Origin: JBFHDX01 sp041584475
GTDB taxonomy: Bacteria > Pseudomonadota > Alphaproteobacteria > UBA8366 > JADFVY01
Assembly (NCBI GenBank): GCA_041584475.1
Contig: JBFHDX010000002.1
Location: forward strand, 20,245-84,244
Length of the DNA stretch: 64,000 nt
Direction of reading: 5' to 3'
The notes under the pieces: model-generated
What the model was told of the DNA's origin: nothing
What the model saw: only the letters and a program-made list of their open reading frames with translations
Database searches by the model: none
Part shown: in pieces, positions 40,506 through 49,906 of the stretch
Layout: every line of letters begins with the position of its first letter
How positions within the stretch are numbered: position 1 is the stretch's first letter
Made by a program: the position numbers and the translations under genes

Positions 40506-40976
40506 GTGCATGTCACGCGAGTCCTGTGTCCGCTGTTCGTGCTTTCCTTGGCTGCCGCCTGCGCCGGCTACGAACCCCTGCAGCCGCAGCCGCTCGACCA
40601 GGATTACCGTTACCTCAAGCTCAACTGGACCAGCGGCAAGACCACGCTGATCGCGCTGCGAGCCTTCGAGCATGAGGGCAATCTGTCGGTCTGCGGCGCC
40701 TACACGACGGACATCGGCACTTTCGAACGCCAGATCCGGCGCAAGTACTTCGATACCACCAACCTGTTCATCGGCGAGGATCGGATCGGGCCGATGTCGT
40801 TCACGCGCGAGATCACGGTACCCGAACTGAAGATGATGCAGGACGCCGAGACGGTCCCGAGTGCCATCAGGGCGCTCAAGGCCAATTGCGTGCGGACGAC
40901 GCGGCCCTGGGAGGCCCGGTACGAGAGCGAGGAACTGGGGATCAGGGGCCCGAGCCGCATCGTCGTCCACGACTGA
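40506..40976 (+). CDS. Putative small lipoprotein, unknown function
   Basis: A 156-residue protein read from a GTG at 40506 with AGGGAG upstream. The N-terminus is a short lipoprotein signal (VLCPLFVLSLAAACAG) with a probable lipid-modified Cys. The mature part (YRYLKLNWTSGKTTLIALRA, then LSVCGAYTTD) is beta-rich with a second conserved-looking cysteine pair. I do not recognise the family. The frame is open further upstream, but those residues are Arg-rich and would block export. It is divergent from the lipase and convergent with the multicopper oxidase. Confidence 0.65.
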   Translation: MHVTRVLCPLFVLSLAAACAGYEPLQPQPLDQDYRYLKLNWTSGKTTLIALRAFEHEGNLSVCGAYTTDIGTFERQIRRKYFDTTNLFIGEDRIGPMSFTREITVPELKMMQDAETVPSAIRALKANCVRTTRPWEARYESEELGIRGPSRIVVHD

Positions 40977-41046
40977 GCCGGACCGCGCACTGCCCCGCGC
41001 CGACGCGCCGAGCCGCCGCGGCCCGCACCTCGCGCGAAATCGTCGC

Positions 41047-42492
41047 CTAGGCGACGCGGACGATGCCGCTCATGCCGGACATCTGGTGCTCAAGAATATG
41101 GCAATGGAACATCCAGTCTCCGGGATTGTCCGCAACGAAGCCGATCTCTACCGATTGCTGCGGGGGTATCAGCACCGTGTCGAGCCATTCGCCCCGCAGA
41201 TTCGGCTCGTCATTGCGTCGCAGGACGCGGAACGCATGACCGTGCAGATGCATCGGGTGCTCCCAGCCGGTCTCGTTGCGCAGCGTGACGATGCAGGTTC
41301 TCCCGAGCTCGACCGTGAACAGCGGCGATTCGGCGTGGCCCTTGGCGGGCAGGCCGTTCAGGAACCAGAATTGGCGGTCGCGCAGAAAACGGTCCGCATT
41401 CGGCGGCATGCGCCCCATCGCGCCGCCTTCGAGAAGCAGCGTCTCGCGCTGCGCCTGGTCGTCGACGACCGGTTCCGGGAGCGGATTGCGCGGCAGCGCT
41501 ATCGGTGCGTCGAGCGGTGAATCGCGCAGCGGCGCCTCGCTCGAATAGACGATGTCGACGAAGCGGTAGGCCCGGCCACGATAGTAGCTGTCGGCGATGG
41601 ACACGCGGTCGCCGGGGCGGCCGCCCATGTCGATGACCAGGTCGACCCGCTGCGCCGCCGCCAGGACGACGCGTCCGCCGGGCGGCTGGTACGGCGCAAC
41701 GGGCTGGCCGTCGAGCGCGATGACGTGCGGGCGAAGTTCGGCGAAATCGAGCCCGAACGTCCGCGCGTTCGAGACGTTGACCAGGCGCAGCCGAACGCGC
41801 TCGCCCGAGCGCACCGCAAATTCGTCGGGAATGGTTCCGTTCAAGGTGATGGTGTTGCCCAGCCTGCCGCCGTGGCTCATATGCATCGGGTGGCCAAAAC
41901 CGGCGTCGATCTGCGCGGTATCGACGAGCAGCCAGTCGTCGAGCACCCAGACGACGTCGCGATCGACGCGCAACGGCTCGGGTTCCTCGACGACAAGCGC
42001 GCCGGACAGGCCGCGGCCCACCTGCTCCGCACTGTTCGCGTGCGGGTGATACCAGAATGTGCCAGCATCCACGGCGCCGAACTCGTACACGAATTCTCCG
42101 CCGGGCGGGATTGGTTCCTGCGTGAGGTCCGGCACGCCGTCCATCGCGAAGGGGAGGCGCACGCCGTGCCAGTGTATCGTCGTCGCCTCGGCGAGTTCGT
42201 TGCGCGCCGTCAGGCGGACGGTGTCGCCCTGGCGGACGCGGATCTCGGGGCCGGGCACGATGCCGTTATACGCCCACACGGCGGTGTCCGGCCACTCGCC
42301 CCCGACAAGCGGCACGATCGCGGGCGCGGCGGTCAGTCGAATACGGCGAAGTCCTCGGGCGGCGACCGGAGCCGCATCCGGAAACATCGGCGCCACGCCC
42401 GCGGCCAGCGCGATGCCCAGCAAGCGGCGGCGCGATATTCCCGCGGGCGAAGCGGTCGTGCCGGGGGATTCGGTCAGGATCCCGGTCGGCAT
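41047..42492 (-). CDS. Multicopper oxidase with Tat signal
   Basis: A 481-residue cupredoxin-type oxidase. All four copper signatures are present: IHWHG, WYHPHAN, HPMHLHGHAF and HCHILEHQMSGM, the last with the axial methionine region of type 1 copper. The N-terminal SRRRLLGIALAAGVA is a twin-arginine signal, so folded enzyme is exported. Candidates are CueO-like cuprous oxidase, laccase or a metal-tolerance oxidase; the methionine-rich CueO insert is not obvious. Its start overlaps the upstream TPR lipoprotein gene by 19 bases. Confidence 0.93.
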   Translation of the reverse strand: MPTGILTESPGTTASPAGISRRRLLGIALAAGVAPMFPDAAPVAARGLRRIRLTAAPAIVPLVGGEWPDTAVWAYNGIVPGPEIRVRQGDTVRLTARNELAEATTIHWHGVRLPFAMDGVPDLTQEPIPPGGEFVYEFGAVDAGTFWYHPHANSAEQVGRGLSGALVVEEPEPLRVDRDVVWVLDDWLLVDTAQIDAGFGHPMHMSHGGRLGNTITLNGTIPDEFAVRSGERVRLRLVNVSNARTFGLDFAELRPHVIALDGQPVAPYQPPGGRVVLAAAQRVDLVIDMGGRPGDRVSIADSYYRGRAYRFVDIVYSSEAPLRDSPLDAPIALPRNPLPEPVVDDQAQRETLLLEGGAMGRMPPNADRFLRDRQFWFLNGLPAKGHAESPLFTVELGRTCIVTLRNETGWEHPMHLHGHAFRVLRRNDEPNLRGEWLDTVLIPPQQSVEIGFVADNPGDWMFHCHILEHQMSGMSGIVRVA

Positions 42493-43736
42493 TCCGGCTT
42501 GGCTTCGAGGATCGAGCAATTGCCGAATGTGCACGCCTTGCGCGCGGATTCACAGGCGGGACCAACCTGCTGCAACATGAATTGGGCGCCCGACTTGATC
42601 GACCAGAGCGCCACGCTGTTCGGCGCCAGGGCGATTCCCGCATCGGCATCCGCCCGCGCTTTCTCGAACGAAGCGGACGCCTCGCTCGCCCGGCCCCGGC
42701 CCAGCAGATCCTCGCCGCGCGTGAAATACATCTGTGCCCGCGCGTTATAGCTTTCCGCCGTAGGCTTGACGGCAAGCGAGCGGTCGAGCGCCGCCAGCGC
42801 CTCTTCCGGTCGGCCCATGAGCGAGAGGGCCGCACCGCGCAGGTAGAACGGTTCGGCCAGGGCTTCCGAGTTGGGGCCGAGCTTGCGCGTGCCGATGTCG
42901 ATGCTCTTGTCGATCGCCGCGAGCGCATCTTCGGGTCTGCTCAGCTGCAGCAGCGCGATGCCGCGCAGCATGTGGGCGGCTCCGAAATCCGGCGCCGCGG
43001 CAATGGCGTCGTCGAACGAAGCCACCGCCTGTTCGAGCTGATTCTGTGCCAGATACTGGCGACCCTGGCGGAAGCTGAGCTTCGCCTTGTCGGCGCTGTT
43101 GCCGTCGGCCGGCGACTCCTTCGCCAGCATCTGCTTGCGCTCGGCGGGCGACGCGGCGATCACCGCCATCGCCTCGGCCCGGGTCCGGCCGACGAGCAGG
43201 GGTTCGGACGAGGCAACGATCATGCCGTCGGCACCGCCCTCGATAACGGCGAGGATCCTCACGCTGCGATCGCCCGCCTTGGCATCGAGGACCGTGAAGA
43301 TATAGTCCCCCGGCTTGGCATCGATGGATACGTCGACCATGTCGGCCGCCGAGCCGAGCATCCCGAGCGTAAGATCATGCGATCCGGGCGGCAGCATCAG
43401 GCTGCCGAATTCGTCCCCCGCGGGTTTCGCGGTGATCAGCGTTCCACGATCGTCGCGGCGGACCGGGTTGCCGCCGACGGCGGCGATGATCACGTCGCCC
43501 TCGGGACGGATGACGACGGTAGCGCCGTTCGTGCCCGCCGGAGCGTAGGGGCGTGTCGCCGTGCCCGCCGAGCGCTTCTCGGTTGCCGCGCCCGCCTGCT
43601 GCGCGCCGGCCTGCTGTGCGGCCGTCTGCTGCGCCTGCCCGGCGTCCGGTCCGGCGCTTCCCCCCTGTGTTTGGCACGCCGCGAGCGCAAGGCTCCCAAC
43701 CGCTAGGGCAATGGCGCGCCCGATCTGGTTTCTCAT
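42474..43736 (-). CDS. TPR-repeat lipoprotein, unknown function
   Basis: A 420-residue protein with a lipoprotein signal (AIALAVGSLALAACQT), an Ala/Gln/Gly-rich linker, a beta-rich middle domain (about residues 65-190, DYIFTVLDAKAGDRSVRILA) and several tetratricopeptide repeats in the C-terminal half (YLAQNQLEQAVASFDDAIAA, LLQLSRPEDALAAIDKSI, LMGRPEEALAALDRSLAV). TPRs suggest a protein-binding scaffold at the outer or inner membrane. Its 3' end overlaps the multicopper oxidase start, so the two are likely co-expressed. Specific function unknown. Confidence 0.8.
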   Translation of the reverse strand: MRNQIGRAIALAVGSLALAACQTQGGSAGPDAGQAQQTAAQQAGAQQAGAATEKRSAGTATRPYAPAGTNGATVVIRPEGDVIIAAVGGNPVRRDDRGTLITAKPAGDEFGSLMLPPGSHDLTLGMLGSAADMVDVSIDAKPGDYIFTVLDAKAGDRSVRILAVIEGGADGMIVASSEPLLVGRTRAEAMAVIAASPAERKQMLAKESPADGNSADKAKLSFRQGRQYLAQNQLEQAVASFDDAIAAAPDFGAAHMLRGIALLQLSRPEDALAAIDKSIDIGTRKLGPNSEALAEPFYLRGAALSLMGRPEEALAALDRSLAVKPTAESYNARAQMYFTRGEDLLGRGRASEASASFEKARADADAGIALAPNSVALWSIKSGAQFMLQQVGPACESARKACTFGNCSILEAKPECRPGS

Positions 43737-43917
43737 CGCGGGACATCCCGTTTCGTGTCGGACATGCGCCATGATATGCGCTCGTCGGGGCGCGACCGCA
43801 AGCCCGGGCCGATGTGTTGGCGGTCGGGCCCGCGATCTGCTATCACCTCGGACAGTTCCGGGGGCCGTCCCCGCCACCCGATTCAGCTGTCCGAAAATCC
43901 GGCAGGAGGCGCCTGAC

Positions 43918-45372
43918 ATGCAGCTCGAGGACCAGAGTCTTTTCCGTCAGAAATGCTATATCGACGGCGCGTGGACCGACGCCGACGACGGCGCGACCAT
44001 CGACGTCGACAACCCTGCGACGCGTGAGATCATCGGCACCGTGCCGCGCCTGGGCGCGAACGAGACGCGTCGGGCGATCGAGGCGGCGAACACGGCGTGG
44101 CCGGCCTGGCGGGCCCGGACGGCGAAAGACCGTGCCGGAATCCTGCGGCGCTGGCACGATCTGATGCTCGAGAACCAGGAGGACCTCGCCGTCCTGATGA
44201 CGACGGAGCAGGGCAAGCCGCTGGCGGAGTCGCGGGGCGAGATCGTCTACGCGGCGTCGTTTCTCGAATGGTTCGCCGAGGAGGGCAAACGGGCCTATGG
44301 CGACGTCATACCGTCGCACATGGCCGACCGCAGGATCGTCGTCCTGAAGGAGCCGGTGGGGGTCTGCGCCTCGATCACGCCGTGGAATTTCCCGTCGGCG
44401 ATGATCGCGCGCAAGGTCGGCCCGGCGCTCGCGGCCGGTTGCACGATGGTCGCCAAACCCGCGACCGCGACGCCCTATTCCGCACTCGCCATGGCCGAGC
44501 TTGCGGAGCGGGCCGGCATGCCGAAGGGCGTGTTCAGCGTGGTCACCGGCGGGGCTCGCGAGATCGGCGGCGAGATGACGTCGAACCCGATCGTCCGCAA
44601 GCTCACCTTCACCGGGTCGACCGAGATCGGCAAGAAGCTGATCGAACAATGCGCCGGCACGGTGAAGAAGGTCAGCATGGAGCTGGGCGGCAACGCCCCC
44701 TTCATCGTGTTCGACGACGCCGACCTCGATGCCGCGGTCGAGGGCGCGGTCGCCTCCAAGTACCGCAACGCGGGGCAGACCTGCGTCTGCGCCAACCGGC
44801 TGCTCGTGCAGGACGGCATCTACGATGCCTTCGCCGAGAAGCTGGCCGAAGCCGTCGCCCGGATGAAGGTCGGCAACGGGCTCGAAGAGGGCGTGCAGCA
44901 GGGGCCGCTCATCGACGTCGCCGCGGTCGAGAAGGTCGAGGAGCACATCCGCGACGCGGTCGGCAAGGGGGCGCGGGTCGTCGTCGGCGGCAGCCGGCAT
45001 TCGCTCGGCGGGACCTTCTTCGAACCGACGGTCCTCGCGGACGTGACCACGGACATGCGGGTCACCCGGGAGGAGACGTTCGGTCCGCTGGCGCCGCTGT
45101 TCCGCTTCCGCACCGAGGCCGAGGCGATCGAGATGGCGAACGACACGGAATACGGGCTCGCCTCGTACTTCTACAGCTGCGATCTCGGCCGCGTCTGGCG
45201 CGTGTCGGAGGGTCTCGAATACGGCATCATCGGCGCCAATGTCGGCATCATCTCGACCGAGATCGCGCCGTTCGGCGGCATGAAGGAGTCCGGTATCGGG
45301 CGCGAGGGCTCTAAATACGGCATCGACGAGTTTCTCGAGATCAAATACGTCTGCATGGGCGGGATCGCCTAG
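43918..45372 (+). CDS. gabD: NAD(P)-dependent succinate-semialdehyde dehydrogenase-like enzyme
   Basis: An aldehyde dehydrogenase of 484 residues. The catalytic cysteine is residue 289 in AGQTCVCANRL, the general base glutamate is in VSMELGGNAPFIVFDDADLD, and TPWNFPSAMIARKVGPALAA binds the cofactor. These stretches match GabD/glutarate-semialdehyde dehydrogenases best, including the C-terminal GMKESGIGREGSKYGIDEF. It would oxidise succinate semialdehyde from GABA breakdown to succinate. No gabT is adjacent, so related semialdehydes remain possible. GGAGG precedes the ATG. Confidence 0.88.
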   Translation: MQLEDQSLFRQKCYIDGAWTDADDGATIDVDNPATREIIGTVPRLGANETRRAIEAANTAWPAWRARTAKDRAGILRRWHDLMLENQEDLAVLMTTEQGKPLAESRGEIVYAASFLEWFAEEGKRAYGDVIPSHMADRRIVVLKEPVGVCASITPWNFPSAMIARKVGPALAAGCTMVAKPATATPYSALAMAELAERAGMPKGVFSVVTGGAREIGGEMTSNPIVRKLTFTGSTEIGKKLIEQCAGTVKKVSMELGGNAPFIVFDDADLDAAVEGAVASKYRNAGQTCVCANRLLVQDGIYDAFAEKLAEAVARMKVGNGLEEGVQQGPLIDVAAVEKVEEHIRDAVGKGARVVVGGSRHSLGGTFFEPTVLADVTTDMRVTREETFGPLAPLFRFRTEAEAIEMANDTEYGLASYFYSCDLGRVWRVSEGLEYGIIGANVGIISTEIAPFGGMKESGIGREGSKYGIDEFLEIKYVCMGGIA

Positions 45373-45522
45373 ATGCGCCGGCTACCGCCGACAACGGTTC
45401 GAATCGGTGCACTGACGCGATTGTGAGGCGGTCGGGGTTCCGATCGCGCCGGCAACGGCCTATGTAGACCGGCACGCGAGCGTTGCGAGGCCTCCGGGCC
45501 GCGCGGGCCATGGAGGGACACG

Positions 45523-46899
45523 GTGGGCAGCTACGACTACGACCTGTTCGTCATCGGTGCCGGCTCGGGCGGGGTCCGGGCGGCGCGGACGGCAGGCGCG
45601 CTGGGCGCGAAGGTAGCGATCGCCGAGGACCGCTTCTACGGCGGAACCTGCGTCAATGTGGGCTGCGTACCGAAGAAGCTGCTGGTCTACGCCGCGCACT
45701 TCGCCGAGGAGTTTGAGGACGCCGCGGGTTTCGGCTGGCGCGTCGACAGCAGCGCCTTCGACTGGCCGACGCTGATCGCCAACAAGGACGCCGAGATCGC
45801 CCGCCTCAACGGGATCTACGAGCGACTCCTGAAGAACGCCGGCGTCGAGATCTTCGACGGCCGCGCGACCGTCGCCGACGCGCATGCCATCGAGGTGCTC
45901 GGGCGCCGGGTGAGCGCGCGGCACATCCTGGTCGCCACCGGGGGACGGCCCTTCCTGCCCGAGTTTCCGGGCCACCAGCACGCGTCGGTCTCCGACGACA
46001 TGTTCCACCTCGAGCGGTTGCCGAAGCGGCTCGTCGTCGTCGGCGGCGGCTACATCGCCGTCGAGTTTGCGGGCATCTTCAGCGGGCTCGGCACCGAAGT
46101 CACGCAGCTCTACCGCGGCCCGCACTTCCTGCGCGGATTTGATGACGACGTGCGGCATTTTCTGTGCGACGAGATGCGCAAAAAGGGAATCAACGTCCGC
46201 TTCAACGCCACCATCGAGCGCATCGAGAAGCGCGGCGGCGATCTCTGCGCCGAGCTCGCGGACGGCTCCGAGATCCCGGCGGACCTCATCCTCTACGCCA
46301 CCGGCCGCGTCCCGAACAGCGCCGGGCTCGGGCTCGAGGACGCGGGCGTGACGCTCGCCGCCAACGGCGCCGTCGAGGTCGACGACTCGTTCCGCACCGC
46401 GGTGCCGTCGATCCACGCCATCGGCGACGTCATCGACCGCGTGCAGCTGACGCCCGTCGCGCTCGCCGAGGGCATGTGGCTGGCGCACACCCTGTTCGGC
46501 GAGGCGCCGCCGCCCTTCGACTACGCCGACATCCCGAGCGCCGTGTTCAGCCAGCCGACGATCGGCACCGTCGGGCTGACCGAGGCGCAGGCGCGCGAGC
46601 GCTGCGCCGCGGTGGACATATACACGTCCGAGTTCCGGCCGCTGAAGCACACGCTGAGCGGCCGCGACGAGCGCACCCTGATGAAGCTGGTGGTCGACCG
46701 CGACAGCGATCGCGTCGTCGGCGCGCACATGGTCGGGCCCGACGCGGGCGAGATCATCCAGGGGATCGGCATCGCCATCAAGTGCCGCGCCACCAAGGCG
46801 CAGTTCGACGCCACGATCGGCATCCACCCGACCTCGGCCGAGGAATTCGTCACCATGCGCGAGCCGGTGCTGCGCGCCGCCGACAAGGCGGCGGAGTAG
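45523..46899 (+). CDS. gor: Glutathione-disulfide reductase
   Basis: A 458-residue flavoprotein disulfide reductase. The FAD site is FVIGAGSGGVRAAR and the redox disulfide is CVNVGCVPKK (Cys43, Cys48). The NADPH Rossmann motif is VVGGGYIAVEFAG. Arg-rich residues after it (LYRGPHFLRGFD) favour NADPH. The C-terminal active-site histidine-glutamate is in IGIHPTSAEEFVTM. These assign it to glutathione reductase rather than lipoamide dehydrogenase. The start is a GTG with GGAGGG upstream, 150 bases after the dehydrogenase gene. Confidence 0.95.
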   Translation: MGSYDYDLFVIGAGSGGVRAARTAGALGAKVAIAEDRFYGGTCVNVGCVPKKLLVYAAHFAEEFEDAAGFGWRVDSSAFDWPTLIANKDAEIARLNGIYERLLKNAGVEIFDGRATVADAHAIEVLGRRVSARHILVATGGRPFLPEFPGHQHASVSDDMFHLERLPKRLVVVGGGYIAVEFAGIFSGLGTEVTQLYRGPHFLRGFDDDVRHFLCDEMRKKGINVRFNATIERIEKRGGDLCAELADGSEIPADLILYATGRVPNSAGLGLEDAGVTLAANGAVEVDDSFRTAVPSIHAIGDVIDRVQLTPVALAEGMWLAHTLFGEAPPPFDYADIPSAVFSQPTIGTVGLTEAQARERCAAVDIYTSEFRPLKHTLSGRDERTLMKLVVDRDSDRVVGAHMVGPDAGEIIQGIGIAIKCRATKAQFDATIGIHPTSAEEFVTMREPVLRAADKAAE

Positions 46900-46913
46900 C
46901 GCAAGCCCGGGCC

Positions 46914-46932
46914 CCGACCGCCGGCGGGTCGG
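46914..46932. terminator. Hairpin between convergent gor and the duplicated-module gene
   Basis: CCGACC (46914-46919) and GGTCGG (46927-46932) are perfect inverted arms around a seven-base loop in the 34-base gap between convergent stops. No U-tract follows, so it is only a possible bidirectional terminator. Confidence 0.35.
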
Positions 46933-46933
46933 C

Positions 46934-48106
46934 TTACGATCGCGCCAGCTTCCGCAGCAGCGCCGCCGCCCGGTCGTGATCGGCGATGCCGACGAATCCG
47001 GTCCGCTCCGTCGGCACGCGCCAGAGCATGGGCGTCAGCCTGAATAGCAGCCACAGATTGGCCGGGATCGACGCGAACATGACGTCGGCCCGGCCCGAAT
47101 ATCCGTAGACGCCGCGCGAGATCGCGTCGAGGTCGGACGCATGGAACGAGCGCACGCAGCGTCGCGGAAACGCGTCGATGATCGCGGCCCGACGGTCGGT
47201 GATCAGGTAGAGCCTCGCGCGCGCCCGCGCCGACGCGAAGACCGGAACCGAGAACAGGGCGCCGCCGAGCAGCCAGAACGGCAGCAGCGGGACCATCTCG
47301 AGCGCCGGCACCGGCGCGGTCAGGGACATCGCGGTCGGGAACGTCGCAAGGACGGCGCCGAACAGACCGTGGATCAGGTAGCGCCGGACCGCGATCCCCG
47401 GTGCCGGGCGGCCGGCCCACGCGAGGACCTCGTCGAGATCGAGTTCCGCGCGCAGGATCCGGGTGGCGGCGGCGTCCGGCGCCGGGGCGGACGGCCCCGC
47501 CCGGGCGCGACGCCTGGCCGCCGGGCCGTCGGCGGCGACGCCGTGTTTCAGCCGCTGCAGATGGTGCTCGACGCGGCGCAGCTGCGGCACGCCGAAGAAA
47601 CCGGTCCGGCTCGGCATGCCGAGGGCGAAGAGCGCGAGGATGGCGGGCGGGGCAGACTCACGAAACACGATGTCGCCGGACCCGTCGCCGCGTTCCCACT
47701 TCAGAAACGACGTCATGTCCGCGCCGGCGCAGCTGTCGACGCGGCGACCGCGCACGATCATGGCGCGCCGGTCGGTGACCGCGTAGACCGTCCGACCTGC
47801 CCCCAGGGCGGCCCAGAGCGGCGCGCTGAGCATCGCCAGCGCGAGCAGGCTGTTGGCCAGCGCGGCGGCGGGCAATACCGAATCGCGCAATATCGCATCG
47901 AAGGGCTCGGCGCCGCCGTCTCTCCAGACAATCGCGGTGATCTCCGCGGCGCCCACGCTCCAGGCGACGGTGAAGGCGAGCAGGAACAAGCCCGTCACGG
48001 CGACGGGCCATCGCCGCCGCGCGAGGGCCGCGGGGTCCGGCCGCCCCGCCCAGAGCAGCGCCTCGCCGTCGCGCGTCTCGCGCTGCGCTATGCCATATGT
48101 CTCCAT
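46934..48106 (-). CDS. Membrane protein with internally duplicated two-helix / PH-like module
   Basis: A 390-residue protein made of two similar halves. Each has an opening GEALLWAGRPDP or DEVLAWAGRPAP, two membrane helices, then VYAVTDRRAMIV or LYLITDRRAAII, then a polar C-terminal part. Single-copy versions of this WxGRP ... TDRRA layout occur in bacterial proteins annotated with a PH-like domain. A charged linker of about 35 residues (Ala/Arg/Pro) joins the halves. The ATG at 48106 is chosen because METYGIAQRE starts just before the first module. Function unknown. Confidence 0.75.
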   Translation of the reverse strand: METYGIAQRETRDGEALLWAGRPDPAALARRRWPVAVTGLFLLAFTVAWSVGAAEITAIVWRDGGAEPFDAILRDSVLPAAALANSLLALAMLSAPLWAALGAGRTVYAVTDRRAMIVRGRRVDSCAGADMTSFLKWERGDGSGDIVFRESAPPAILALFALGMPSRTGFFGVPQLRRVEHHLQRLKHGVAADGPAARRRARAGPSAPAPDAAATRILRAELDLDEVLAWAGRPAPGIAVRRYLIHGLFGAVLATFPTAMSLTAPVPALEMVPLLPFWLLGGALFSVPVFASARARARLYLITDRRAAIIDAFPRRCVRSFHASDLDAISRGVYGYSGRADVMFASIPANLWLLFRLTPMLWRVPTERTGFVGIADHDRAAALLRKLARS

Positions 48107-48488
48107 CGGATGTCGTCCGGCGTCACAGGCAGGCCCGGTTCCCTGCGCCAAAACCAACCAGGCGTCCCGCCATCGATCGTATCGACGATGACGGGCCGGG
48201 GCGACGCGCCGACGATCTTACCACAGCCCCGGCCGTGCGGGCGAGCCTGCCGCCCGCGTTCGGATCGGCGAGGCCGCGGTCCTCCGTCGCCGCGCCGGAC
48301 ACGGCAGGAGAACGGGCATCGTGCGCGCGTCCCGCCCCGACGGCGCCGCCTGCCGATTCGCTGCGCTGCGGCATTTTCTGTGGAAAACTTGTGCCCGAAA
48401 TCGTATATCGGCTGTTTCGCGACGGGCAGCGCACCAATATTTCTCGACAACGACCCGGCGCGCAGGGACAGAGACGGAGGACGATACG
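48107..48488. other. Intergenic region upstream of the DAHP synthase
   Basis: This 382-base gap separates the divergent duplicated-module gene and the DAHP synthase. Overlapping short frames here look like chance openings in GC-rich DNA. The last 130 bases are slightly richer in A/T (around 48370-48450) and may hold the synthase promoter, but I see no clear -35/-10 pair, no terminator and no leader peptide with Trp, Phe or Tyr runs. Confidence 0.55.
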
Positions 48489-49871
48489 ATGGCCGCGACC
48501 TGGACACCGCAGAGCTGGAGGGACAAGCCCATCCGGCAGGTGCCCGTCTATCCGGACTCGGCGCGCCTCGCCGAGACCGAGACGACGCTGCGGCGGCTGC
48601 CGCCCCTGGTCTTCGCCGGCGAGGCGCGGCGCCTGAAGGAAGAGCTGGCCGAGGCGGCGGAGGGTCGTGCTTTCCTGCTGCAGGGCGGTGACTGCGCCGA
48701 ATCCTTCGCCGAGTTCAGCGCCAACACGATCCGCGACACCTTCAAGGTGCTGCTGCAGATGGCCGTGGTGCTGACCTATGCCGGCGGCTGCCCGGTGGTC
48801 AAGGTCGGCCGCATGGCCGGCCAGTTCGCCAAGCCGCGGTCGGCCGATACCGAGACGCAGGGCGGCGTCGAGCTGCCGAGCTACCGCGGCGACATCGTCA
48901 ACGCCATCGAGTTCGACGAGGCGGCGCGGGCGCCCGACCCCGAGCGCATGGTGCGCGGCTACAACCAGGCCGCGGCGACGCTGAACCTGCTGCGCGCCTT
49001 CGCCCAGGGCGGCCTCGCCGACCTCAGCAAGGTGCATCAGTGGAACCTCGACTTCGTCGCCGGCAGCCCGCAGGGCGAGCGCTACGAGGAGCTGGCGACG
49101 CGGATCTCGGAATCGCTGGATTTCATGGAAGCCTGCGGCATCACGCCCGAGAGCGTGCCGCAGATACGCGAGACGAATTTCTACACCAGCCACGAGGCGC
49201 TGCTGCTGGCCTACGAGGAAGCGCTGGTGCGCAAGGACAGCCTGACCGGCGACTGGTACGACTGCTCGGCCCACATGGTCTGGCTCGGCGAGCGTACGCG
49301 CCAGCGCGACGGGGCCCATGTCGAGTTCCTGCGCGGCATCAAGAACCCGATCGGCATCAAGCTGGGGCCGTCGGCGGATGCGGACGACGTGCTGCGGCTG
49401 ATCGACGCCCTCAATCCGGCGAACGAGCCGGGTCGCCTGACGCTGATCGGCCGCATGGGCCACGACAAGGTGCGCAGCGTCCTGCCGGGCCTCGTCCGCA
49501 AGATCGAGCGCGAGGGTCGCGTCGTCGTCTGGTCGTGCGATCCGATGCACGGCAACACCGTCAAGTCGCCGAGCGGCTACAAGACGCGGCCGTTCGACCG
49601 CATCCTCGACGAGGTGCGCGGCTTCTTCGAGGTGCACCGCGAGGAGGGCTCGTACGCCGGCGGCGTGCATTTCGAGATGACCGGACAGGACGTGACCGAG
49701 TGTCTGGGAGGCGCGCAGGAGATCACCGACGGAGACCTGTCGGCGCGCTATCACACGCACTGCGATCCGCGGCTCAACGCCAGCCAGTCGCTCGAGCTCG
49801 CGTTCCTGATCGCGGATTCGGTCAAGGAGCAGCGGCTCGGCCGTCGCGCGCGCCTGGCGGCCGCGTCCTGA
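48489..49871 (+). CDS. Class II 3-deoxy-7-phosphoheptulonate (DAHP) synthase
   Basis: The enzyme condenses phosphoenolpyruvate and erythrose-4-phosphate in the first shikimate-pathway step. Its sequence is plant/actinobacterial type II: WRDKPIRQVPVYPD at the start, LQGGDCAESFAEF, VGRMAGQFAKPRS, VVWSCDPMHGNT and GGVHFEMTGQDVTECLGG are characteristic. Length is 460 residues. The start at 48489 is chosen because MAATWTPQSWR is the normal N-terminus; the longer open frame is upstream noise. ACGGAGG provides the ribosome binding site. It is followed 35 bases later by a nicotinate PRTase-like gene. Confidence 0.96.
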   Translation: MAATWTPQSWRDKPIRQVPVYPDSARLAETETTLRRLPPLVFAGEARRLKEELAEAAEGRAFLLQGGDCAESFAEFSANTIRDTFKVLLQMAVVLTYAGGCPVVKVGRMAGQFAKPRSADTETQGGVELPSYRGDIVNAIEFDEAARAPDPERMVRGYNQAAATLNLLRAFAQGGLADLSKVHQWNLDFVAGSPQGERYEELATRISESLDFMEACGITPESVPQIRETNFYTSHEALLLAYEEALVRKDSLTGDWYDCSAHMVWLGERTRQRDGAHVEFLRGIKNPIGIKLGPSADADDVLRLIDALNPANEPGRLTLIGRMGHDKVRSVLPGLVRKIEREGRVVVWSCDPMHGNTVKSPSGYKTRPFDRILDEVRGFFEVHREEGSYAGGVHFEMTGQDVTECLGGAQEITDGDLSARYHTHCDPRLNASQSLELAFLIADSVKEQRLGRRARLAAAS

Positions 49872-49906
49872 GCCCGGAGGCCGTGGCCCGCCACGGGTAA
49901 CCGCCA

